In this document: piece by piece, positions 57,588 through 64,000 of the stretch | Layout: every line of letters starts with the position of its first letter | How positions within the stretch are numbered: position 1 is the first letter of the stretch | Origin: Paludisphaera borealis | GTDB taxonomy: Bacteria; Planctomycetota; Planctomycetia; Isosphaerales; Isosphaeraceae | Assembly (NCBI RefSeq): GCF_001956985.1 | Contig: NZ_CP019082.1 | Location: forward strand, 248,001-312,000 | DNA length: 64,000 nucleotides | Reading direction: 5' to 3' | Notes under the pieces: model-generated | Told to the model about the DNA's origin: nothing | The model's database searches: none | The model's input: only the letters and a program-made list of their open reading frames with translations | Translations under genes and position numbers: made by a program

Positions 57588-59002
57588 TGATCGAGCCAAT
57601 CGCGGCGACGCTGCCGACTCCTTCCACTCCTTCGACCTTGAACACCTTGAAGCGACGGCTCGGGCTGACGACGGCGACGGCCGTGGTCGTGGCCGAGATG
57701 ATCGGCGTCGGCGTCTTCTTGACGACGGCCGGCATGGCGAAGTCGGTGGGCTCGCCGTTCTGGCTCTCGGTCGTGTGGGCGACGATGGGCGCGGCGGCGA
57801 TCGGCGGGGCGTTCTGCTTCGGCGCGCTGGCCGCCCGCCGCCCCGAGGCCGGCGGCTCGTACATCTACTTGAAGGACGCCTACGGCCCGCGCGTGGGCTT
57901 CCTCTACGGCTGGTTGTCGATGCTGGTGACCGATCCGGGGATCACCGCGGCGGTGGCCGTGGGGCTGGCCGAGTACGTCGGCTACCTCGCGCCGATCGGC
58001 CCTTGGGGCCGGAAGTTCGTCGCGATGGCGGCGATCGGCGTCCTGGCGGGCGTCAACATCCGGGGCGTCGCGCTCGGGGCGAGCCTGCTGCGGGTGCTCG
58101 CGGCGCTCAAGCTGGGGCTGCTCGGGTTCCTGGTGTTCTGGGGATTCGCATCCGGCAAGGGCGATTGGTCGAACCTGCTGCCGATCGTCGCCCAGCGCCC
58201 GGGCTCGCAACCGCTCGTCCCCGCCCTGATCGGCGGGTTCATCGCGGCGTTTTTCTCGATGGGGGGCTGGTGGGACCTCAGCAAGCTGAGCGGCGAGGTC
58301 CGCGACCCCGCGCGCAACGTCCCCCGCGCCCTGGTGCTTGGCGTCTCAATCGTGACGCTCGTCTACGTCCTCATCACGGTCGTCTTCCTTTACCTGGTTC
58401 CGCTGGAACGGATCGACGACAAGCAAGCGTTCGCGGCCCTGGCGGGCGAGGTCTTGTTCGGCCGGCTTGGGGGCGCGGTCTTCTCGTGGATCGTCATCAT
58501 CACGGTGGCCGGCAGCCTGTCCGCGCTGCTGATGGCCGCGCCCCGCGTTTACTTCGCGATGGCCTGCGACGGCTTGTTCTTCCCCCGCTTCGCCGCGCTT
58601 CATCCGAAGTACGGCACGCCCGCGCGGGCGACGCTCATCCAGGCGGTCCTCGCCTGCGTGCTGGTGGCGGCCGGCACGTTCGACCAGATCCTCGCCTACT
58701 TCATCGTTCCCACCGTGGTGTTCCTGGTGCTGACCGTGTTCGCCCTGTTCGTGGGCGAGCGCGGGCGGTCGGCGCGGACGCCGGGCCTGATCGCCGCCGC
58801 CCTGCTCTTCCTGGCGCCGACCACCGCGCTGCTGGCCTTGTTCTTCATGGACAGCCCGTTGCGGGCGGGGATCGGCCTGGGCGTGGTCTTGCTCGGCGTC
58901 CCGTTCTCGTACCTCGTCGCCCCGGCCGGGACGACCGCGAATAGAACGGAAATCACAGATCAAGACCCGCCTGGCGAGGTAGGACGGAAGTTCGATTTAT
59001 AA
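57587..59002 (+). CDS. APC-family amino acid permease
   Basis: A 471-residue, 12-TM permease. Its first segments fit the APC fold (VVVAEMIGVGVFLTTAGMAK, FWLSVVWATMGAAAIGGAFC, FGALAARRPEAGGSYIYLKD). The GVGVF helix break of TM1 and the FFSMGGWWDLSKLSGEVRDP segment of TM6 resemble the LAT/APC exchangers of amino acids. The charged C-terminal tail is short. The start overlaps the pilin-like gene by one base; a functional link is not evident. A tandem hairpin follows its stop. Confidence 0.92.
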   Translation: MIEPIAATLPTPSTPSTLNTLKRRLGLTTATAVVVAEMIGVGVFLTTAGMAKSVGSPFWLSVVWATMGAAAIGGAFCFGALAARRPEAGGSYIYLKDAYGPRVGFLYGWLSMLVTDPGITAAVAVGLAEYVGYLAPIGPWGRKFVAMAAIGVLAGVNIRGVALGASLLRVLAALKLGLLGFLVFWGFASGKGDWSNLLPIVAQRPGSQPLVPALIGGFIAAFFSMGGWWDLSKLSGEVRDPARNVPRALVLGVSIVTLVYVLITVVFLYLVPLERIDDKQAFAALAGEVLFGRLGGAVFSWIVIITVAGSLSALLMAAPRVYFAMACDGLFFPRFAALHPKYGTPARATLIQAVLACVLVAAGTFDQILAYFIVPTVVFLVLTVFALFVGERGRSARTPGLIAAALLFLAPTTALLALFFMDSPLRAGIGLGVVLLGVPFSYLVAPAGTTANRTEITDQDPPGEVGRKFDL

Positions 59003-59020
59003 TCAATAGATGATGGGTGC

Positions 59021-59092
59021 CACGGGTTCGGTTCGCCGAACCCGTGCGTAAAAAGCCGTGGCTTGCGGCCACGGGTTCGAGCCGAACCCGTG
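59021..59092. terminator. Tandem hairpins after the permease gene
   Basis: A perfect 11-bp stem CACGGGTTCGG / CCGAACCCGTG closed by the stable TTCG tetraloop (59021-59046), then AAAAAG, then a perfect 10-bp stem CACGGGTTCG / CGAACCCGTG with an AGC loop (59070-59092). Related sequence (GGTGCCACGGG) occurs in the dispersed repeats at 34207 and 35027. It probably works as a terminator. Confidence 0.7.
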
Positions 59093-59171
59093 CCACCCCG
59101 ACGAGAACGGACCAAAATCCACGAATCAGAATCTGCTGGAAGACGCCTGACCCGAGAAAGGAGCCTTCTCA

Positions 59172-59738
59172 ATGGCCTGGATTCGCACGATACCGATGGA
59201 CGACGCCGGCGACGAGTTGAACGACTTGATGGCCAAGCAGCGCGGGCTGTACCCGCAGGAGTACGCCGAGCCGGTTCACGAGCTGGACGAGGGGCTGCCG
59301 GGCATCGTGGCCTCGCACACGCTTATCCCCCAGGCGCTTTACCACGCGTTCGCGACGTTCGGCTCGCTGATGTCGCCCGACCTGCCGCTGAAGCGTCGGC
59401 AGCACGAGATGATCGCCACCATGGTCTCGCTCACCAACAAGTGCCATTACTGAATTGTCTCTCACGCAGAGTTTCTGCGTCGGGTCACCCTGGACGATGC
59501 GCTCATCCAGGCGTTGAGTGAAGACTATACCAAGGCGCCGATCACCGAGGCCGAGCGGGTGATGGTCGACTACGTCGTCCAGCTCACCAAGGACGCCACC
59601 AAGATCTCGCCGCTCGATCACGAGAAGCTTCGCAAGGTCGGCTTCGACGACCAGGCGATCCTCCAGATCACCTTGATCGCCTCGTGGTTCAACTATATCA
59701 ACCGCGTGGCCGACTCGCTGGGCGTCGGCCGCGACTGA
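59172..59738 (+). CDS. AhpD-like peroxidase-related protein, probable selenoprotein (in-frame UGA)
   Basis: A 188-residue protein of the alkylhydroperoxidase/carboxymuconolactone-decarboxylase fold (peroxidase-related type). It opens with [20 protein letters not shown] and has [19 protein letters not shown] at 59451-59453 lies in frame at residue 94, at the second Cys of the AhpD CxxCxxxH redox motif: [13 protein letters not shown]. Reading through UGA as selenocysteine gives an unbroken family-length protein ending in SLGVGRD. A SECIS-like hairpin lies just downstream. The alternative is a nonsense mutation or base-call error. A known group of bacterial selenoproteins is AhpD-like. GAGAAAGGAG precedes the start. 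It should reduce peroxides or disulfides. Confidence 0.8.
59464..59480 (+). promoter_or_regulatory. SECIS-like hairpin
   Basis: A perfect 7-bp stem ACGCAGA / TCTGCGT with apical loop GTT lies in the coding sequence. The loop begins 17 nt after the UGA and has G first, within the bounds described for bacterial SECIS elements (spacing about 16-37 nt, G in the first two loop positions). Beyond a C-C mismatch, the stem can extend by three more pairs, two of them wobbles. The codons involved (ATT, TCT, GCA, TTT, CGT) are unusual for this GC-rich genome. Confidence 0.7.
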
Positions 59739-59831
59739 TCGACTCGCCGGTTGCGTCGGCGTCCGGTTCGTCCCCTATAATGGACGGACCGGCGCGACGA
59801 CGACCGTTGTAGGATGCGAGACCCAGCGACC

Positions 59832-62264
59832 ATGCCGACGACCGAGAGGCGGACCGCCTGGCTACTGACGTGGATCGGGCTCGGCCTGATGAGCCTCGCG
59901 GCGTCGCGGGCCGTCGGCGACGAGGCTTCGAGCCTCTCGCTCGAGCGCGAGGCCATGGCGCTCTTGAAGGCCCGTTGCGTCAAGTGCCACGGGCCGATCA
60001 AGCCGAAGGGGGGCCTGAACCTGTCGAGCCCGCGCGCCCTGGCCCGGGGGGGCGAAAGCGGTCCGGCGATCGAACCGGGAACGCTCGAAAACAGCGCGCT
60101 CTGGGAGCAGACCGAAGCCGGCGAGATGCCTCCCAAGCCGGAGGAACCGCTGTCGGCCGATGAGCGCGCGGTGCTGCGCCGCTGGATCGAAGGGGGCGCT
60201 CCGGGACTCCCCTCGGCGGCCGAGATCGAGAAGACCCCGCCCGGCGCCGATCACTGGGCGTTCGCCCCGCTGAAGCCTTCCGAACCCCCGGCCGTGAAGC
60301 ATGCCGATTGGCTGCGCAACCCGATCGATCGCTTCATCCTCGCGACCCTCGAAGGTCGCGGGCTGGCGCTGAGCCCCGAGGCCGATCGGGCGACGCTGGC
60401 CCGCCGCTTGACCCTCGACCTGACCGGCCTGCCGCCGACGATCGAGGAGGTCGAGGGCTTCATCGCCGACCGCCGGCCCGACGCCTACGAGCGGCTGGTC
60501 GATCGACTCCTGGCCTCGCCGCATTACGGCGAGCGGTGGGGGAAGTTCTGGCTCGACGCGGCCGGCTACGTCGAGTCGAACGGCTACTTCAGCGCCGACA
60601 GCGAGCGCCCGCTGGCCTGGAAGTACCGCGATTACATCGTCCGGGCGTTCAACGCCGACCGGCCGCTCGACCAGATCGTCCGCGAGCAACTGGCCGGCGA
60701 CGAGCTTTCGGGGTACAAGCCCGGCATGGAGATCACGCCGGAAATCATCGATCAACTGGTCGCGACCCACTTCCTCCGCAACGCGCAGGATGGCACCGGC
60801 GAGAGCGACGGCAACGCCGACGAGGTCCGCGCCGACAAGGTTGCGGTGCTCGACGGCGCGGTGCAGATCATCGGCTCGTCGCTGCTGGGGATGACGTTCC
60901 AGTGCGCTAAATGCCATGATCATAAATTCGAGCCGTTCACGCAAAAAGAGTACTATCAGCTTCATGCGATTCTCTATCCGGCGTTCCACGTCGACAAGTG
61001 GGTGAAGCCCAACGACCGGACGGTCGACGCCGCGACGGCCGACGTCGTCGCGCCCTGGCAGGCTCACGAGTTGACGATCGACGCCGAGGTCGCCCGGCTC
61101 AAGCGGGAGCACGCCCCCCGCGACAAGGATTCTCCGGCGGAGAAGGAAGCCCGCAAGAAGGCGCTCGACGAGGCGGTCAAGGCCGCCGAGGCCCGTCGCC
61201 GGCCGCATCCGGGGAAGATCGCCTGGGTCGCCGACTTGCCGGGCGAGTCGCCGCCGGCCCCGCTTTTGATCCGAGGCGATCCGAGCCATCCCGGCGAACC
61301 GGTCGGCCCCGGGGGCCCCGCGTTTCTCAGCGACCCCGACGACCCGTTCGAGCCCCGGCCGACGGCCCGCAACGGCACCGGCCGGCGCACCGCGTTCGCG
61401 CAGTGGCTGACGAAGCCTGGATCGCGGCCCTCGGCCCTGCTCGCCCGCATCCTGGTCAACCGGATCTGGCAGAACCATTTCGGCGTCGGCCTGGTCGCGA
61501 CGTCTGACAACCTGGGCTACACCGGCGCGCCGCCGACCCACCCCACGCTTCTCGAACACCTGGCCGCCGAGCTGGTCCGCTCGGGGTGGAGGGCCAAGGG
61601 CGTGCATCGGCTGATCGTCGGCTCGGCCGTCTATCGCCAGTCGAGCGCGGCCCGCCCGGACGTCCAGAAGGTCGACCCCGAGAACCGTCTGCTCGGCCGG
61701 TTCCCGACCCGCCGCCTCGACGCCGAGGCCCTCCGCGACGCCTGGCTCGCGGTCTCGGGCGATCTCGACACGCGTCTGGGAGGTCCGTCGACCCCGACCC
61801 GGCGCACCGAGTCGGGCGAGGTGACGCCGATCGCGTCGGAAGGCCGCGAGCTGCGCCGATCGGTCTATTTGCAGACCCGGCGGACGCAGGTCGCCAGCCT
61901 GCTCGAAGTGTTCGACGCGCCGTCGATCGTCGCAGCCTGTACGCGACGCGCCTCGGCGACGATCCCGCTGCAATCACTGAGCCTGCTGAACTCCGAGTTC
62001 GTCGTCGATCGCGCGCGTCGCCTGGCCGAACGCCTCGACCGCGAATGCGGCCCGGACGCCGCGCCCGAGGCTCGCGTCGATCGCGCGTTCTTGCTCTGCA
62101 TGAGTCGCGGGCCGACGCCCGAGGAACTCGCGGCGGCCGTCGACTTCTTGCAAGCTCAACCCGCTCGATACCCCGGCGCGGCGAATGACGAAGCCCGGCG
62201 TCGAACGTGGGTCGACTTCTCCCAGATGCTCCTGGCCAGCAACGCCTTCTTGTATGTGGAATAG
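59832..62264 (+). CDS. Planctomycete cytochrome c with DUF1549/DUF1553 domains
   Basis: An 810-residue exported protein (signal peptide about 1-30). Residues 40-115 hold a cytochrome c domain with CVKCHG and GEMPPKPEEPLSADE. The DUF1549 region (PIDRFILATLEGRGLALSPE, LTLDLTGLPPTIEEVEGFI, HYGERWGKFWLDAAGY) and the conserved FQCAKCHDHKFEPFTQKEYY follow. DUF1553 (GRRTAFAQWLTKPGSRPSAL, LVNRIWQNHFGVGLV, PTRRLDAEALRD) ends the protein. The pairing with a DUF1501 gene 15 bp downstream is standard in the phylum; the pair is thought to process extracellular carbohydrate or sulfated substrates, with function unproven. An upstream ATG 18 bp earlier is possible. Confidence 0.95.
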   Translation: MPTTERRTAWLLTWIGLGLMSLAASRAVGDEASSLSLEREAMALLKARCVKCHGPIKPKGGLNLSSPRALARGGESGPAIEPGTLENSALWEQTEAGEMPPKPEEPLSADERAVLRRWIEGGAPGLPSAAEIEKTPPGADHWAFAPLKPSEPPAVKHADWLRNPIDRFILATLEGRGLALSPEADRATLARRLTLDLTGLPPTIEEVEGFIADRRPDAYERLVDRLLASPHYGERWGKFWLDAAGYVESNGYFSADSERPLAWKYRDYIVRAFNADRPLDQIVREQLAGDELSGYKPGMEITPEIIDQLVATHFLRNAQDGTGESDGNADEVRADKVAVLDGAVQIIGSSLLGMTFQCAKCHDHKFEPFTQKEYYQLHAILYPAFHVDKWVKPNDRTVDAATADVVAPWQAHELTIDAEVARLKREHAPRDKDSPAEKEARKKALDEAVKAAEARRRPHPGKIAWVADLPGESPPAPLLIRGDPSHPGEPVGPGGPAFLSDPDDPFEPRPTARNGTGRRTAFAQWLTKPGSRPSALLARILVNRIWQNHFGVGLVATSDNLGYTGAPPTHPTLLEHLAAELVRSGWRAKGVHRLIVGSAVYRQSSAARPDVQKVDPENRLLGRFPTRRLDAEALRDAWLAVSGDLDTRLGGPSTPTRRTESGEVTPIASEGRELRRSVYLQTRRTQVASLLEVFDAPSIVAACTRRASATIPLQSLSLLNSEFVVDRARRLAERLDRECGPDAAPEARVDRAFLLCMSRGPTPEELAAAVDFLQAQPARYPGAANDEARRRTWVDFSQMLLASNAFLYVE

Positions 62265-62279
62265 ATTACGAGGGCTGCG

Positions 62280-63701
62280 ATGACGGCATGGGACGACGCC
62301 TCCTTCCGACGCAATCGCCGGGCCTTTCTGGGCCGGTCGGCCGGCTCATTGGGCTTGATGGCCCTGGCCCACCTGCTCGGCCAGGAAAGCGGGCGCGGTC
62401 GGGTTTTCGCTGCCGGTCAGGAAATCGCCAAATTTCCGAAGGCCCGCGCCAAGTCGGTGATCTGCCTGTTCCAGCACGGCGGGCCGAGTCAGATGGATCT
62501 GTTCGACCCCAAGCCGGCTCTCGCCCGGTTCGACGGCAAGCCGTATCCCGGCAAGCTCGAAATCCACTTCAACACCCAGGCGGGCAACGTGCTGGCCTCG
62601 CCGTTCCGGTTCGCGCCCCGGGGCGAGTCGGGGATGGTCTTGAGCGAGCTGTTGCCCCACACGTCGGCGATCGCCGATGAGATCACGCTGGTCCGGTCGA
62701 TGACCACCGAGTCGGTCGACCACGAGGCGGCGCTCCGGTTGATCCACTCGGGCAAGATCCTCGCCGGACGGCCGACGTTGGGCTCGTGGGTGATCTACGC
62801 GCTCGGGTCCGAGAACCGCGACCTGCCGGCGTACGTGGTGCTTTCCGACCCCGGCGGCCTGCCGGTCGACGGCGTGCGGAACTGGTCGAGCGGCTGGCTC
62901 CCCGCCGTCTACCAGGGGACCCCGTTCCGCTCGGGCGCGAACCCGGTGCTGAACTTGGAGACTCCCAAAACCCTTACGCCCGAGGCGCGCGGCGGCCAGC
63001 TCCGGTTCCTCGACGCCCTCAACCAGGCGCATCTGGCGCGGCACGCCGGCGACACCGAGCTGGAGGCCCGAATCGCCAATTTCGAGACCGCCGCGCGGAT
63101 GCAGACGGCCGTCCCCGACGCCCTCAATCTGGACAGCGAACCGAAGGCGATCCGCAGCATGTACGGCCTCGACAACGAGGTCACGCGCGAGTATGGAACG
63201 CGCTGCCTGATCGCCCGCCGGCTGATCGAGCGCGGGGTGCGGTTCGTGCAGTTGTTCCTGAGCGGCCAGCCGTGGGACACGCACAACAAGAACGCCGAGA
63301 TGCTCAAGTCGCTGTGCGCCCGGACCGACCAGCCGAGCGCGGCGCTCGTGCTCGACCTTCGCCAGCGCGGGCTGCTTGACGACACCATCGTTCTCTGGAC
63401 GGGCGAGTTCGGCCGGCTGCCGGTCTCGCAGGGCAAGGACGGCCGCGACCACAATCGCCACGGGTTCTCGCTCTGGCTGGCCGGCGGCGGCTTCAAGCAC
63501 GGCTACGTCCACGGCGCGACCGACGACTTCGGCTATTCAGCCGTGACCGACGCCGTCTCCGTCCAGGACCTCCAGGCGACCATCCTCCACACCCTCGGCC
63601 TCGACCACCGCCGCCTCGTCTTCCCCCACGAGGGCCGCGACGACAGCCTCACCGACCACGAAGTCACCCACGCCAAGATCGTCCCGGCGCTGCTGGCGTG
63701 A
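62280..63701 (+). CDS. DUF1501 family protein
   Basis: A 473-residue protein with a Tat-like N-terminus (FRRNRRAFLGRSAGSLGLMA). Typical blocks: VICLFQHGGPSQMDLFDPK, SGMVLSELLPHTSAIADEIT, VDHEAALRLIHSGKI, LPAYVVLSDPGG, DNEVTREYGTRCLIARRLIE, VQLFLSGQPWDTHNKNAEML, and the sulfatase/alkaline-phosphatase-like metal site residues in LWTGEFGRLPVSQGKDGRDH. It is co-transcribed with the DUF1549/DUF1553 gene and probably acts with it outside the cytoplasm. The precise reaction is unknown. Confidence 0.95.
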   Translation: MTAWDDASFRRNRRAFLGRSAGSLGLMALAHLLGQESGRGRVFAAGQEIAKFPKARAKSVICLFQHGGPSQMDLFDPKPALARFDGKPYPGKLEIHFNTQAGNVLASPFRFAPRGESGMVLSELLPHTSAIADEITLVRSMTTESVDHEAALRLIHSGKILAGRPTLGSWVIYALGSENRDLPAYVVLSDPGGLPVDGVRNWSSGWLPAVYQGTPFRSGANPVLNLETPKTLTPEARGGQLRFLDALNQAHLARHAGDTELEARIANFETAARMQTAVPDALNLDSEPKAIRSMYGLDNEVTREYGTRCLIARRLIERGVRFVQLFLSGQPWDTHNKNAEMLKSLCARTDQPSAALVLDLRQRGLLDDTIVLWTGEFGRLPVSQGKDGRDHNRHGFSLWLAGGGFKHGYVHGATDDFGYSAVTDAVSVQDLQATILHTLGLDHRRLVFPHEGRDDSLTDHEVTHAKIVPALLA

Positions 63702-63725
63702 GCGGTCGGGAATCGAGGTCGGCTC

Positions 63726-64000
63726 TCACCTCGTCGGACGACGATGGTATTCGAGGAGCGAGGTGTTGGGATTGCTCGGCTGGCTCTTGTGATCGAGATA
63801 GTACGTGTCGGGTCCCCAGGCCGCGCGCATGCCGGCGTCGGTGATGCGAGTCTTTCCGACCCTGAGAGACTTGAGCGAGGCAAGCCCGGCGAGCCGGCGG
63901 ACGCCCTCGTCGCCGACCTCTGTATGATTCAGGTAGAGGATTTCCAGCTTCGACAGCCCTTCCAGGCTGGCCATGCCGGCGTCCGTGACTCGCGTTTCGT
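63726..64000 (-). CDS. Leucine-rich-repeat protein, C-terminal part
   Basis: Only the 3' end is in the window; the frame is open through the right edge. At least two ~24-residue LRR units are visible (TRVTDAGMASLEGLSKLEIL, YLNHTEVGDEGVRRLAGLAS, LKSLRVGKTRITDAGM) followed by a capping tail (PDTYYLDHKSQPSNP). Such proteins often pair with kinases or cytochromes in planctomycetes. Convergent with the DUF1501 gene (24-bp gap). Confidence 0.8.
   Translation of the reverse strand, partial: ETRVTDAGMASLEGLSKLEILYLNHTEVGDEGVRRLAGLASLKSLRVGKTRITDAGMRAAWGPDTYYLDHKSQPSNPNTSLLEYHRRPTR

Overview
The window looks like chromosomal DNA from a planctomycete, most likely the Isosphaeraceae. GC is very high with strongly GC-rich third codon positions. 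Several families are typical of the phylum: a DUF1559 pseudopilin-like protein, an adjacent DUF1549/DUF1553 cytochrome-c plus DUF1501 pair, a DUF1080 protein, the N-terminal GDSL module usually found in PVC-type heme proteins, and a short secreted protein with an LExR-type N-terminus. No rRNA, tRNA, CRISPR array or phage module was seen.

Layout. 0-10 kb: a truncated GDSL protein, a MATE exporter, fdhD, a receiver/HATPase regulator next to a Ser/Thr kinase, then trpC and an arylamine N-acetyltransferase. 9.1-10.3 kb: an AT-richer gene pairing a winged-helix-like region with a nucleoside-deoxyribosyltransferase/TIR-like domain, possibly defensive. 10.4-14.3 kb: an M1 peptidase with a beta-barrel-like C-terminus, and a J-domain protein. 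14.5-25.9 kb: one long operon for a Wsp-like chemosensory pathway (solute-binding protein, receptor, CheW, CheR-TPR, CheW, CheA-receiver with duplicated Hpt, CheB), ending in a WspR-like receiver whose GGDEF output is replaced by a SpoIIE/PP2C phosphatase.

26-31 kb: a small secreted protein, then two dynamin-like GTPases and a zinc-ribbon protein. 31.3-37.5 kb: a repeat-rich segment with a MITE-like element, a frameshifted SGNH-rhodanese fusion, a PadR-HAAS regulatory pair with a perfect palindromic operator candidate, and duplicated, partly decayed membrane-protein genes. 37.5-48 kb: an MFS transporter, a cytochrome c lipoprotein, an EVE-plus-nuclease candidate, DUF1080, metX and metY, a HAD-UbiA fusion and a polytopic membrane protein. 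48-52 kb: lon with an apparent one-base frameshift, and a coiled-coil secreted protein. 52-64 kb: two more dispersed repeats, a GH141-like beta-helix protein, secreted and pilin-like proteins, an amino-acid permease, an AhpD-like peroxidase-related gene with an in-frame UGA at the active-site cysteine, the DUF1549/DUF1553-DUF1501 pair and a truncated leucine-rich-repeat gene.

Two observations stand out. The AhpD-like gene reads as a selenoprotein: the motif is C-x-x-U-x-x-x-H, a 7-bp hairpin with a G-first loop starts 10 nt after the UGA, and codon choice shifts to AT-rich codons exactly there. The Wsp-like operon appears to be rewired from cyclic-di-GMP synthesis to protein dephosphorylation; the receiver-HATPase protein and kinase at 4.4-6.8 kb are plausible but unproven parts of the same partner-switching logic. 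Two one-base frameshifts in C/G homopolymers (lon and the SGNH-rhodanese gene) may be sequencing errors.
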